Positions 47,903 to 60,141 of a stretch of DNA of 64,000 nt are shown here, one piece after another; the stretch's first letter is position 1; the number at the start of each line of letters is the position of its first letter. Made by a program: the position numbers and the translations under genes. Under the pieces are notes generated by a model that searched no databases, was not told where the DNA came from, and was given only the letters and a program-made list of their open reading frames with translations. Source of the DNA: Bryoerythrophyllum caledonicum (taxonomy: Eukaryota; Streptophyta; Bryopsida; Pottiales; Pottiaceae); contig OZ020521.1 in assembly GCA_963971425.1 (NCBI GenBank), positions 13,746,427 to 13,810,426 of the forward strand, written 5' to 3'.

Positions 47903-50741
47903 TGTGGGAGTCTGAAACTCCCACCTGGTTGCACCTACCAAAAAATTAGTTCAATTGTGAATTTTACTCTTAGATAACCGGAAAAGTAGTTAGTATTACG
48001 TAGAAGTAGGTTGTATAATAATTAGTGAAAGTTGGTGAATGTGTAACTAGTTAAGTAGTGTTAAAATTGGTGATAAATTGGGCCTTAAAACTACCAAAGT
48101 TGTGCCCGAAAAGACCTGGAAAGAATGCCCGGGACAAAAGTCCAAAGCACCACTTAAGACTAAACTAATAAGTCAAAGTCTTCATCAACTAGATAGTATA
48201 ATTGGTAGTGTTAGTAGTAGTTGTTCAAGTTTTTATGTTGTTCTTGTAGAAGTTTAAGTCTCCATTTGGGAAAATGGGCACTTAATTTTATATGAGGAAA
48301 AAGTCAAAAAAGTCAAAATAATTTTAAAAAAAATCCATACCCCGGTATCAACCCGGGTATGGGCCGGGTACCCGGGTATGGAACATGTACTAGGGTATCC
48401 GGGAATTACCCAAACAGCAGCCCGAGCAGCGACATCCCTTCTCCCCTCCAACACTCCCTCAACCTCCCCTCCCAATTCTCCCTCCATCCCCAACCCCTTC
48501 TCCAGATCACTCTTCTCTCCCGACCCCTCTCTAAATTTTTCCCCCCGTTCTCAATTTTTGCCCTCTCTCTCCCTCACTAGTTTTTCTCTCTACAATCCCT
48601 CTATTTCAAGGAGATTTGGTTCTTCTTGGAAGTTGGTGGCACCTAGGGTTTGAAGCATCAAACCTAGGGTTTGGTGGTGGAGTAGGCTTTTTGACAACAG
48701 GGGTGGAGATTCCTAGGCGTGGAAGTGGTGCAAGGAGATTTCCGGCCGTAGCGAGAAGATTTAAGAGACAAGACCGCAATTTCAAGGAGGTTGCGGGTGC
48801 AACAAGGAGGTGGCAAGAAGTTGTGGAAAAAGTGACTCTTGCTAAATATTGGGTTTTTCTTGTTTGTGCAAACTTTCTTGTTTGTTTAGACTCTTCTCTC
48901 TTTTCTTCTACGGGGATGACCTCCGATTACCTCCTCTACGGTCTAGAGAAAAGTCTACCGGTAGACTCTATCTAGATCTTGTATGTCCTAGATTTTGATT
49001 TCTTGCACTTGTGAGTCTACCTTCCTGTCTCTTTGTTTGTTTTCCATTGTCCCGGCCTTGTGGCAAAAATATTCTTTCATGTTTTCTCCACTCTCCCCTC
49101 ATCTTTAGGTCTTGTCTAATTTTTCTATCTTTTTCCCACTCTCCCGGACAACCGGGAAAAACCCCCTTCCAACTTCTTGTTTCCCAAGTTACATCTTCAA
49201 AGTGGTCAATTGTGATGATTTTTTTTGGTGTGTTACTAGATACGTGCAATACTTATATCCACGTTAGTCTACTACAGTGTTCCGGAGAAAGTACACCAGT
49301 TGCCCGGTATACTTATGTTTTCCTGGCCGGACCGGAATTTGTGATAGGTGATTGGTATAAATACAAAGCACATCCCGGAGTATGTCCATCCCGGACAACA
49401 TGACTCAACCGATAACACGAACGCTTTCCAAAATTTAAACACTAGGGTGAGAGTAGTGATGTCGATGGGGCCCCATTGCGCACCCGGTCACTACTACTTA
49501 AGTGATTTCTCCGGCTACTTACTTTTGATAGGAAATGTTTTATCAGTCTTGGATTGGGAGTCTTCCGGTTTACCAATCTACCGATAATCCACCGGTGACT
49601 AGGCTACCCTTGATTTTAGGATCAAGATACCATTTTATCTTTTAGTGGATCTAGTTTAGGAGAGTAGCTATTGACTTTTGTGCATTCTCTAGATACCATT
49701 TTCACCTTTTGGGGATTTAGTTTTGGAGGGTAGCTAGTAGCCTTTGTGTACTTAAAGAGCCTTGGGCTCTTTATAAGTACTCTTCTCTTTGTTTCTTTGC
49801 TTGTGTCGTGCCTTGATTGCTTGTATCTAGAGTCTTTGTTGAGCTTGTGTGAGTAGAGGTGGAGAGGGTTGAGTCCTCCTAGTGAGTCTTTGCTAGAATG
49901 TACAAGGTTGTGGCGTGTTGAATATTATGTAATTGAATGTGAGTAGAGGCTTCCGGAGGAAGTAGGATATCCAAGTTAGATTGGTGGAGTAAGATCCGAG
50001 ATCTATTTCAAACCCTTGACCAATGGGACCGGGAAGAGTTGCTTACCGGATGGGATCCGGTTAGCCCACAGCTATTCATGATAGCCTCCTTTAAGTGGGA
50101 AGTATTTGGATTGGTGGGGAGGATGGATGACATCACCTCTCTTGGTACACCAAAAGAGATCCCGGCTAAACTTGAGTTCGGAGTATTTCGGGATTATTAC
50201 CCTTATGGTAAATGAGGTCTAACGATCCCTGTGGAAGGTTGTCTTGCTTATATGAGTTGCTTAGCATTAGATTGTTGTGATTCTTGTATCTTCTTTGTTT
50301 GACTCATTAGGTGTGGTTGTATTTGGAACCCGGTTTTGCGTGACCGGTTTCCCGGAACTAGTTTCCGGTAGATTGTGAAGACCGGTAAAAAGCTGCAACC
50401 TTTTTAAGTCTTTCAAGGTGTAGCTTAGGCTGTGGATATTTTGGCCTCTGGACTGCAAGAATAGAGGGTAGTGACTTTCCGGGCACTGTAAAATCTTACC
50501 GGAAAACTACTTTGACGTTCAATAGAGTTTAAACTAAACACTTGTGGATTCTTGTTACCGGTCACTAAGGTATCGGGGAAGCTATCCTCCGGGATGTGCC
50601 GAGGTATTAAGTGTAAAGTGTTGTTAAGATTAAAAGAGTTTGACGAATGATAAAAATCCTTGCAAATGATTTGATTTTGTGGGCTTGTTTAAGATTAATT
50701 TCAGTTAACTTTGAGAATTTTCAAACCAGTAGACTACGACA
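47903..50741 (+). mobile_element. LTR-like unit C (2839 bp), TG...CTACGACA ends, 5-bp duplication
   Basis: Starts TGTGGGAGTCTGAAACTCCC (an immediate hairpin) at 47903 and ends GTAGACTACGACA at 50741. Flanked by AAAAT (47898-47902) and AAAAC (50742-50746); the opposite arm shows the single unfilled AAAAC near 46499. The CTACGACA end matches units A and B, but the interior does not. Contains TATAAATA at 49356 and TTTATAAGTA near 49772, a pyrimidine-rich tract (about 48420-48620), dense CCGG sites and a perfect palindrome AGTCTACCGGTAGACT at 48952-48967. No long coding frame and no internal LTR pair. A solo LTR is the simplest reading. Confidence 0.75.
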
Positions 50742-51378
50742 AAAACACCATACAGAATAATAAAAAACCAACATGAACAAAAGGAAAAAATCTAAAAAAC
50801 CTAAAAAACCTGTCCAAACACTGATTCCCGATACATAAGCCCTGGAAGAGAATAAATGAATCCTGAAAACCAAACCCTAGACCATAGATAACAGTAATAC
50901 CTTGAGACTCCAAAAGTAAATAAAGAATAAAGCTAATTAAACATGTCTAAACAATGAAAACCAAAACTATAGACCCACAATCAACATATAGAAACGCCTA
51001 GTTATACAAGGATCCATTAAGAACAAAAAGAAAGCACCGTCAACCCAAAAAAAAGAAAAAAATTGAGGGTTGTTTGAGCATACCTTCTCTACGCCAAATA
51101 AAAGCTTTCAAAGGTTATGAGGGTGCATTTGCGTCTTCAATGTGCCTTCAATGCGGCCACTTATCCAGTTGCGAAGCATCCGAATTCCCGATTGAAGGTT
51201 TCATTCTGCCTCTCGATGTGCGCGTCATGTCTCGCTTTGTGCTTTCCGCCCGCTATGCCCCTCACATTTGCCTCCCAATCTGCGTCAAGGTCGCGTTCCG
51301 CCTCCCAATTTGTGCTCGCAATACCTGTAGACGCTTGCGGCCGAAACCCTTACCTTCCGAACGTTGAGCGCAGTAATT

Positions 51379-52792
51379 CACTATAAGAAACCCGTGATTT
51401 TTGTGACGTTAGCTGTGATCAAGTGTGTTTTTCAAAACATGTTTTTGCGAACGGGCCGAGCCTTGGGCTCTCGGATTCTGGTGGATGTTGCACCAAACAT
51501 GGAAAAATTGGCGGAAAAACGGAGAGATGTTAGCATAAACGTATTTGTTTTGCGGGATGTCCTAGTAAACATAGTCATGTTTTAGACAACGTCCTCAGAA
51601 AGGTGACAATGCCACGTCGGCAGGGGGGTTTCAGCTTCACCGTGAGTAACTTCGAGATTGTTACTGCAACCTCCCGTAAAACACTGTCCAACGGTTAAAA
51701 CACAATGGAGATGGGCTGACCCCTACAAAAATAAAAACGTGGATGTCGTTACCGACGTTACAAGAAACGTGGATGTCCTTACTGACATCACAAAAAACAT
51801 GTTTGAGCCACGTAGGCAAGGTAGAAATTGGATTCTTTTTTAAATGTTTGTGCCACGTAGGCAAGGTTGAAATCAGCTGCCACGTAGGCAAAGAGGATGT
51901 TGGAACAGACGTCTGGATGGACGTCTACTGTGACATTTTAATGTTTATGCTAACACGAGGCTAACACCATGACAAATCCAATAATCCCATATGGATTGTC
52001 ACCACTTGTGCATCCCATTGTATATATATGTAAGGCCTTCTCTCCTATCTCATCACACTTGAATCAAGAGTGATTCACTTTCATCCATCTATTTGGATGA
52101 ATTTGAATTACCCTTGAAACTTAAAGTGATACGGTACTTTTTGGAGACATGGCGCTTCTTTTTGGTGACATGGCACTTCTTTTTGGTGACATGGCACTTC
52201 TTTTTGGTGACATGGCACTTGCTTTTGCTGACTTGGTGCTTGCTTTTGGTGACCTCCATCTCAACGAACGTCATAGAAAACGTCAAAACAAACGTCACAG
52301 AAAACATACTGTGTTAGAAATGACGTCCCAATTTACATTGTCCACAATTAATTATTGCATTAAACTATGCTGATTGGACATGCCACGTCATATTTTAAGA
52401 AGTGACACGTCATATTTTAAAGGTGCCACGTCATAAAATGGCGGGTCCACGTATGCAAGCCTAGTCACAATCTAATGCCACGTCATGCGCCACATCAAGG
52501 GCCACATTACCAAGGGCCCGGATGAAAAAGTTGGGGATGTAGCACTGCCCGTCCATGTGGCGATGACGTGGACGCGACGTGGCAGCCACATGGCAGATTT
52601 TTAACACCTTCAACCCCCAAGTTTTTGTGATGTTTTTAAAAACGTGGGCCTGTTTTTTGAGATTTTGGCATGTTTTTCGCATGTCAATTATAACGGATTT
52701 TTTTGGACGTCAACGTTGACGTGCCGGATGCTGCACAAAACATGATTGCACGTTAGTTGCCCTGTCACAAAAAACACGAGTTTCTTATAGTG
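51379..52792. mobile_element. CACTA-like non-autonomous DNA transposon 2 (1414 bp), perfect ATT duplication
   Basis: Ends CACTATAAGAAACCCGTG at 51379 and, inverted, CACTATAAGAAACTCGTG at 52792, extending into TTTTTGTGAC on both sides. Flanked by ATT (51376-51378) and ATT (52793-52795). The other arm of the host element has the single-ATT empty site at 32873-32875. Same family as 20023-21785. Subterminal ACGT/CACGT motifs abound. No transposase. Confidence 0.92.
52140..52255. repeat. 21-bp tandem repeat inside CACTA-like element 2
   Basis: About five copies of CTTCTTTTTGGTGACATGGC-type units, the last two diverged (GCTGACTTGGTGCTTGC). Confidence 0.85.
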
Positions 52793-53515
52793 ATTTGACG
52801 CTGCACCTCCGGAAGACGTGCGCCTTGCCGCAAGTACAAGCCCGTCCAAGCGTTTAACCTTCTTTTGGCTGTTCTTGCTAGACTGCTGCTGCGCTTCTCC
52901 AACCCCAAATCGATTGTGTGCCGCTCCAGCAATTAACCTAGGTCAAGCATACTTCGTTGCTCCACTTTGATTCGGCTCTCCACCCGACTCTGCCGCTAAT
53001 CCTAAACTGCCGCTCACCCTAAACATTCCCTCACCCTCAATGTACCGCTTATACTTCATACTCAATCCCGAGCTCCCTGACATCCCCAATCCGGCGCAAC
53101 CTAAACCCTAGGTATTCCAAATTCCACCCTAAACTCTATAATTTGTGGTCTCGTCGGCTATGCCCACTCTTCAATAACACTCACAACCTCGCCGCTCATT
53201 TTCACAACTTCATCACTGACCCTCACACCCTGGACTCTAAACAGCTCACCCTCATAGCCACAAATCCGTAACACAATCCTCACCCTCACATACACACAAC
53301 TTAGTAATCCAGAGATGTTCATCCAGTCCTACAATTGTCGACAACGGGCGAGCGGAGAGCGATTTGTTGCAAGCGTGGCAACGTGGCGAGGTGGACAAGC
53401 TGGCAAAATGTTGACGAGCTACGCGCGTGGTGGGCAGGGTCCGATGTTGAAGCGGCCGCTGGTCCAAGCCTCGCCTTCTAATCCACAATAAAAAGGGGTA
53501 AATATTAGGATTCCC

Positions 53516-54885
53516 GCTTCATGGTGCTTTTGATTGTGTTACAAAGTTCAGTCATCATATAGCGTGTGCTACATGTTTATTGCAAAAATTAGCTTCACCT
53601 AAAATAGTGTTAGGTCTTTAAAGTTGAATGTGCATCACCTAAATTAGCACTATTAGAAGCTTTTGCAATGTGCAATTTTTTAAAAATCCCACATTTGAAG
53701 AAAAAATTATGCTACCTAAAGAAGTTCATGTGGAGGTTAAACATGTTATTCAATTTATTTTGGAGATATTTCATACATATAGCAGCACTTACAAGAGCAT
53801 TTGTTACAACAACCATTTCATTATAACTATTGGCTTGCCTCCTCTCAGTGCACATTGCCAAACCAAAGCCATTTCAATTAACAACCATTCTTTATAGCAC
53901 ACTAATAGACAATATTATTTAGAGGGAGTTGACTATACAACTAATAAAATATAACAACCTTGGATATTTTACAAAAGAAAGCTTTTTTTAAGAATCCAAA
54001 AAATCCACACCAAGAAGAGCCACATTTCTAGGCACTACGCAAAAAATAAATTCATTCTTATGCATTAATAGGCTCAAAATTTGGAGATTTTGCACCTTTT
54101 TTTAGAAGAAATATCTTCAACTCTTTGAAGAAAAAATAATGATCTTTATGTTCACCCTTTGAATTACAATTTTATATAAAACTAAGATTACAAAAGAAGA
54201 AGTATTTTGTGTGATATTGGACCCCTTCTTGTTGCAAACTTGCTTTGGATATGCTATACACCTTTAAAATACCTAAATATTTTTGAACAAGTACCTTACA
54301 TCATATAGATTGTGATGTGTAACTTTGCATAGTGTAAACCAAATTTTATTTGAACAAAAAAGCTTAAAGTAATGACCCTTCAAAATCAAGGTGCAAAAGA
54401 CCATTGCTATAGTCTTCCAGTTTGTGTTGTCAATAATTATACAAAACATTTAATGTATTCTTCACTATATGCTTTGTACATGTGATTAAACTCTCTCTAT
54501 GGGATTAATCCGTAAATGTTAGTTGAGAATGTATATATAGGCACGTATTTTATTTTGTAGAATACAAAAAATGTATTAAATTTTAGAAAGACTTACACCT
54601 TTGAATCAAAGATTCTTCATAACATCTTCCATTTGGAGGTCATTTCAATATCCAAACCTTATCATATTCAAATACAACAATATACATGAAGAATAATGTG
54701 GCCACCACTGGCACCTTCTAATGTTTAAGGGTTAATAAAGATTAATTACTGGAAGATGGCATTTGATCTTCAATTTGTATATCTACTCTAAATTTGATAT
54801 TCAATGTAGACACGCTATATGATTTATAACTGCTATTTACAATCAATGAATATTTTTATCATGTTGACAATGATCACCTTCTTTA
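53516..54885. other. AT-rich spacer, no gene seen
   Basis: AT-rich DNA with scattered stops in all frames and no recognisable repeat or domain. Confidence 0.4.
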
Positions 54886-55250
54886 AGTAGTACTAGCGGT
54901 TGGCGCTTGCTTTGCAACGCATTAGTCCAACCATTTAATGTAGTTTTTATATTACAAACTATAAAAAAAAAGGTAACATGATTAACTGCATGATTGAGTG
55001 CGCAATTAAAGTGCGGCTTGACTGCAACGTTTATGTAGTTCACTGCACGGTTGACTGCGTGGTTCACTACGCAAATTATGATTTTAGTAGTATGACTTGC
55101 AATTGGCACTTGCTTTGCAATGCATTAGTCCAACCATTTTAATGTAGTTTTTATATTACAAATTATAAAAAGAAAAAGGTAACATGATTCACTGCAAGGT
55201 TGACTGCAGCGTTTTTATAGTTCACTACACCGTACACTGAATATAGTGTG
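54886..55250. repeat. ~203-bp tandem duplication, then (ATT/TTA) microsatellite
   Basis: TTGCTTTGCAACGCATTAGT plus AACATGATTMACTGCA blocks occur at about 54905 and 55105. An irregular TATTATGTTA-type microsatellite follows at about 55320-55660, and a GAAAATTGAKGTGGACCACA block is repeated near 55270, 55310 and 55750. Confidence 0.7.
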
Positions 55251-56529
55251 GAGGTATAGGTAATGTGGATGAAAATTGAGGTGGACCACATCAATTATAG
55301 TTTTGGATGAAAATTGATGTGGACCACATCAATTTTGGTTATTAATATAGTAGTAATATGTTAATATTATATATGTTATTATTATATATGTTATTAATAT
55401 TATAATATATGTTATTATGTTATTATTATATTATCATGTTATATTATTATGTTAATATTATATTATGTTAACATTATATTATGTTAATATTATATTATGT
55501 TATATCATATTATAATATTATGTTAATATTCTTATGTTATATTCTTATGTTATAAAATAATATTATAGTGTTATTATATTTTATTATGTTATTATATTAT
55601 TATGTTATATTATTTTATTATGTTATTATTTTATTATGTTATTATATTATAATTTTGGTTTTGAGTACAACTTGTAAAAACTTATCCACATCAATTCCGG
55701 TGTGTTTTATTTTGAAACAAGCCACACTATTTCTAATGGACATGATTTGATGTGGATGGAAAATTGAAGTGGACCACTTTAATTTGCGTTTAATGAAATT
55801 ATTGTAGGAAATTTCAAATAGTCTAGTCTACACTATATTCAGGGAACGGTGTACACAATTCACTACGTGGTTAATTGCTGTGTGGTTTACTCTGCAGATT
55901 ATGATTTTAGTAGTATGATAGAGAGTTGTACTCCCAATAAAACTCTTTGCCACAAATAGAAAGTTGTAGCGCTTTGAAATCATTAAGTACCACTATACTA
56001 AACATGAAATTTAGTGTAGTGCGCTGGAATTTTCATTTCACTGCAAAACTGCCGCACCCTAATCTAGCATAATAAGCCATTGTAGTTTCTGGATTTTTTT
56101 TAATTTGGGGGCGTATACGGTACCGGTAGAAGCGCATTTTCAAAACCTTTTCACATTTAAACTTCACACCTCCTTAATTCTAAAATTTGCAGATGTTATA
56201 GGTAGAAACTGCTCTGGATAGAGCTTAAACTCAAAATTTCCGGGGTGGTGAATGGAACTGCAGCCGTGTTTTTCTTCAATTCTTTACCGATATAACGCTG
56301 AAATTGATTCAAAATATCTTTCCACTGAAATTATATGATTGTAGATCATGATTTGTACCATATTTACAGTTTTGTGTGAACCTGGATGTGAAATGAAACA
56401 TATTTCTCATATTTTACTGCTTTACGTGGCCTGTAAGTTAACTTCTAGGAAAAAAAAGGTAATGTCCTCTCAACAAAAAAAACTACGGAGTGCGGGCACG
56501 TCGGGTAACTTCAAATTGTTTTGCTAGGA

Positions 56530-57245
56530 CACTTTAGTAAATTTGAGATTTTTGATGATAGCAAGTAATAAAATTTTCTTTCATATTGTCAAAAACCATT
56601 TCTTGTCTTTAGTGAAAAAATGCATATCATCCCAAGTCAAAAGATTTTACACATTGCCACACATTGTTGGGCAAGGAACCAAAAAAAATTCTTCTTTTCC
56701 ACATAAAATTTTGAGATCTTCATATTTTTCAATTTTTATTTTTCCTATTTCAAGACGTGGTGTAAACCTTCTTATTGACCGTTTGGATTATCATTCTAAA
56801 CCATACTTTGTTCCCAAACATTTAAACATGAATTGGCACTTTTTGAACGTCTACTCCTTGCACAATTGTCTTGAATATGCTACACCTCTTCTCTACTTCT
56901 AAAAATTGGTATACAATGAACTAATGTCATGCTTAACATGATGATATAAAATATAGACCTTGTGTAGTGCAAAATTTTTGACACTAAGTGAAGACAAAGT
57001 CTGTTGATCCAAACAACATAGGGATGAAAATGAACCATTTTGTCAACTTCAAGCACTATAATATTTTAATCTATGCGGTCAAAGTTGATGAAATTGTGCC
57101 GGTATGTTATTTATTAAGTGCTTAATGAGATCCTACGGTTAAAACTAGGAGTAAGATTTTTGTTTCCTTCCTTATTCATTGCACTAGAATTAACAGTATT
57201 GAAGTGTTTTTGTGTGAATTTGTCAAGGAAATCTAGGGATTAAAA
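56530..57245 (+). repeat. AT-rich dispersed repeat, copy 4
   Basis: Matches copy 3 (24050-24890) in order: TTTCTTTCATATTGTCAAAA, TCTTTTCCACATAAAA, GAATATGCTACACC, CATGCTTAACATGATG, AGAATTAACAGTATTGAAGTG. No coding capacity. Confidence 0.6.
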
Positions 57246-57302
57246 AGATGTCGAGAATTGCGGATGATCACCTGGAATGGCGGTCCAACAGTTCTCGCAG
57301 TA

Positions 57303-57654
57303 AGGTAAGCCCCCCCATAACCAACAAAAACCCATAGCCAACGCCTATAAAATTGGGGTATATCCAACCCTCTTCCACCCCATTACCACCAACTCAGCTT
57401 TAAATGGAGGTTTGCTATTAGTCAAGACCCTTACTTTTGGTCGTTGGTTGTGGGGGGTACCTAATGTTGGCCACCCACTAAACATTGTTGCACAGTTTGA
57501 AAATTCACAACTAATTCAATTTTCATCGAAAAAATATGAAATCACTTGGGTTGGAATTGGAATTCTATTGGCTACTACTGAAAAATAATAGTATAATTAT
57601 CTCCTCTCTCCATATATGCACATTCCTTAATTTGTCGGTTTTAGGGGCTTACCT
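57303..57654. mobile_element. Tc1/mariner-type MITE (352 bp), TA target
   Basis: Inverted ends AGGTAAGCCCC and GGGGCTTACCT, flanked by TA at 57301-57302 and 57655-57656. AT-rich interior without coding capacity. Removal joins an apparent exon. Confidence 0.65.
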
Positions 57655-58030
57655 TAATACTACTTTCTTCGGTTGCTGCCTTAATACATGACCCATTTAA
57701 ATAAAATCCTTTGACAATGAAACCTGAGCGTGATCACCGGCTAGAAATTGCAACTCTAATAATCGTCACATAACATCTGAGGACGTGGAATAATATGGCT
57801 TTTGGAACATATTGAGTATGAACAATTACCGAAAGCAAACTCTTTATTAGACATACAACTTACCCGAGTTTTGCCAAACTGCCTCAGCAATCTCTGGCAC
57901 CTCAGGGTCCATCAATCGATACAGCTGAAAATTTCAACCTACACTCAACACGAAATGGAAACTTTGATAATAGAAACTAACAGTGTATAGCTATGGCAAT
58001 ATGAAGAGCTTCAACCAAATATGAACATAA

Positions 58031-58584
58031 GGGCTGCTTCACACTTGGTGGCCAAGTCGAGTGGCCGTCAATTTCCACCAATAAGATTGTTAGAATGGTC
58101 AAAGTCCGGACTTTGGGCCTTCACATTTGTGCCCAAACTCCAAAGGCCGTCGTCCTACATGGTAGCATTGTAGGGCTGTTTTGGCACCAAAGCGACAGCC
58201 TCTCGAGAAAAACTTGGGTCGCCCATTATAGCGGACCCAAACTTCAATCGAGAGTTTGTCGAAATTTTTAATATAATAATCAACAACTGACAAGATCTAG
58301 ACCATTAGATGAAAGAGGCCGAATTCTTTTGCCGATTGATTTTTGGCTGAATTTTTTGGCTGATTTTTATTGGCTGATTCTTTTGGACTTATTTTTTTTG
58401 GGCATAATTATATGGGGTTTGGACTTTGGACTTGGCCTTTGGGGCTTCACACCACGACCGGCCAAACCTTCAATCTACATTATTTAATGTATTTTTTTGG
58501 CAAAAAAGTTTGGCCTCTCGCCATAGTTTGGCCAGTCATTTTGACGGATGGTCACTCGACTTGGGCATAGTGTTGAAGCGGCCC
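58031..58584. mobile_element. PIF/Harbinger-type MITE 2 (554 bp), TAA duplication
   Basis: Reverse-oriented copy of the MITE at 28985-29536: ends GGGCTGCTTCACACT and AGTGTTGAAGCGGCCC, flanked by TAA at 58028-58030 and 58585-58587. It lies in a putative intron only about 8 bp from the splice donor of the 58596-58667 exon candidate. Confidence 0.88.
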
Positions 58585-58859
58585 TAAGACTGCACCTGTA
58601 ACGATATTTCACAAACATTGGCGGAGTATTGGCAGACAGCCAGGACAACGTTTCCAGATGCCAAAGTCTGAAACAATGGATAATGATTCTGATGAGCTCT
58701 ATGAATAGCTCATCCGCACTAATGACCAAGTCAAGAGAAAATAGGTCTAGCTCATCATCGTGAAAGAATACTCCCCATTCTCCAATTTGTACAGAAAATT
58801 ATTCCTTCCACCACGGAATTGGGATCCCACTATTTACCCGAGCATTGCACCAAGCCTGA

Positions 58860-59430
58860 GACTTGGGAGGGTGGGGGAGGGTAGGGACAGAACTGGCCTC
58901 TAATTTTATGTTGGAGGGGGCCCCTATCATAAGGGGGGGGGGCATCCAGGAGTAACTTGGGCCAGTAGGTCTCAAATTTGGCAATTTTTTTTCCCAGAAG
59001 GGTCTCTAGAGCCCCAAAAGTGAGAAGGCCACAAAAATGAATCATCCCAGTCTTTGGCTTGGTGCAACGTTCGACGGGGTAAATAAAATGATCCACGCAA
59101 TTGCATCGCTTAGAAAACCTCTCCAGCTTAACATTACACCAACTAGCATCATATATTAGTATTTGCATATAATAAAATAATTAGTGACTGCATATAAATA
59201 TCCAGAATCCAAGACTAGGGATCTCTTTAAACCATGTAGACGGATGGTACGGAAAGGGGGGTGCGGACAAAACCTCGCCCATATTTTTATGTTGGAGGGG
59301 GACCCTATTTAGACCAAGGTGGGGCCTCTAAGGGTAAGTTGCACCCACAGGCCCCCAATTTGTCCCAAAAAAAATCAATTATTTTTTGGGACCCTAGAAA
59401 TTTAAAAAAAGTCAGAAAAGAGGCCTACCC
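58860..59430. repeat. Diverged tandem duplication (~390-bp spacing)
   Basis: TTTTATGTTGGAGGGGG, TAAGTTGCACCC/TAACTTGGGCC, CCCTAGAAA/CTCTAGAGCC blocks occur at about 58895-59010 and again at about 59285-59400. No gene. Confidence 0.55.
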
Positions 59431-59481
59431 TGACGCCCCATCTCGTGACATCCAATAACATGAAATAAAGAGGTCCCGAGA

Positions 59482-59795
59482 CTAGCTCAATGCAAGTCTA
59501 AGCAAGCGCATTGATGTCCCGGATGCGGATGCGAGGAGGATTTCCGCATCTGAAGCGGTTCTTTTCCAGTGGACCGCACTTGGGATCTTCTGAAAGCGAT
59601 GTAGTGGCGCCCTCAACCCCATTATGAGCTGGCTCCGGATGTACTCGAAATGTTGGCGATCTCCTTCTTCAGCTCGTGCGCACTCGATCGCTGGTGGTGC
59701 ATGAGTAGAATAATCACCTTGAATGATGGATGCCTCATGGATATCCATCGGTGAAAGCTGCTCCGGATGGGCCTGAACGCTGCGAGTGATGAGAG
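59482..59795 (-). other. Unrecognised open frame next to the copia 3' LTR, exon-like
   Basis: An open minus-strand frame enters from the LTR and runs to 59482 (ITRSVQAHPEQLSPMDIHEA, later HWKRTASDAEILLASASG). A CAAG/GTGATT junction within it could be a splice donor. It may be host sequence beside the insertion or an element leader. No domain recognised. Confidence 0.3.
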
Positions 59796-59949
59796 TGTTC
59801 AAAGTAACCAACGAAGTGGTTTGACTTATGAATTGAGAGAGATACAAAGGTTGCAGTGCAACAAATTTATACTAATTGCTAAGCCAAACGCTAAACCTAA
59901 CGCTAAACCTAAAACAGTAGTTCTGTGAGGTCAACGAGATCTGTCAACA
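59796..59949 (-). repeat. Short 3' LTR (154 bp) of copia element 2
   Basis: On the minus strand TGTTGACAG at 59949 directly follows a polypurine tract (GTGGGGGGG at about 59950-59958), and the matching end TTTGAACA is at 59796, giving TGTT/AACA termini. Contains TATAAATT and a three-fold TTAGGTTTAGCG-like repeat. The outer end is inferred from terminal symmetry only, since the partner LTR is outside the window. Confidence 0.6.
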
Positions 59950-60141
59950 CCCCCCCACGAGTGCAGAACGTGAACTACTCTTTTGTGTGTGTAACAATAC
60001 AAGAAGGGTTAAAAGGAGGAGATGACATTGGGTCATCTACGCTCGCTGGAAGGAAACTGAAACCCTGATTTAATGTGTCTTTGTACAAGGGCGGTGTGGG
60101 ATTTGGTAGGTACAAGAGTTGGGAGAGGGCAATAGCTTATC

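Larger units (their letters stand above)
32196..53515. mobile_element. Long-terminal-inverted-repeat element (~4.07 kb net), inflated to 21.3 kb by nested insertions
   Basis: The left arm (32196-32922 plus 45917-46917, about 1.73 kb) is the reverse complement of the right arm (47483-47902 plus 50747-51378 plus 52796-53515, about 1.77 kb), with a 565-bp spacer at 46918-47482. Outer ends read GGATCCCAATATTT and, inverted, GGGAATCCTAATATTT. Flanks ACTTCAT (32189-32195) and GCTTCAT (53516-53522) suggest a target duplication of about 7-9 bp, so a MULE-type or foldback transposon is likely. The arms differ by scattered substitutions and small indels. The spacer has only a short unrecognised minus-strand frame (47028-47375). 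Three younger elements sit inside, each validated by the intact opposite arm. Confidence 0.8.
57245..58667 (-). pseudogene. Exon-like pieces of an unrecognised minus-strand gene
   Basis: Four segments have splice signals and compatible frames. 58596-58667 (24 codons, TLASGNVVLAVCQYSANVCE...) lies between TTTCAG and CAG/GTGCAG. 57864-57924 (61 nt, LYRLMDPEVPEIAEAVWQNS) lies between TTTTCAG and GG/GTAAGT. A possible 17-nt microexon sits near 57755. A final segment, KKVVLRELLDRHS, runs from about 57680 to 57270 and is split by a TA-target MITE. Minus-strand coding would read in that order. I do not recognise the protein. The MITE inside the last segment suggests the gene is broken; alternatively that segment is not an exon. 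The first intron would be about 114 bp without the Harbinger MITE it contains. Confidence 0.4.
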
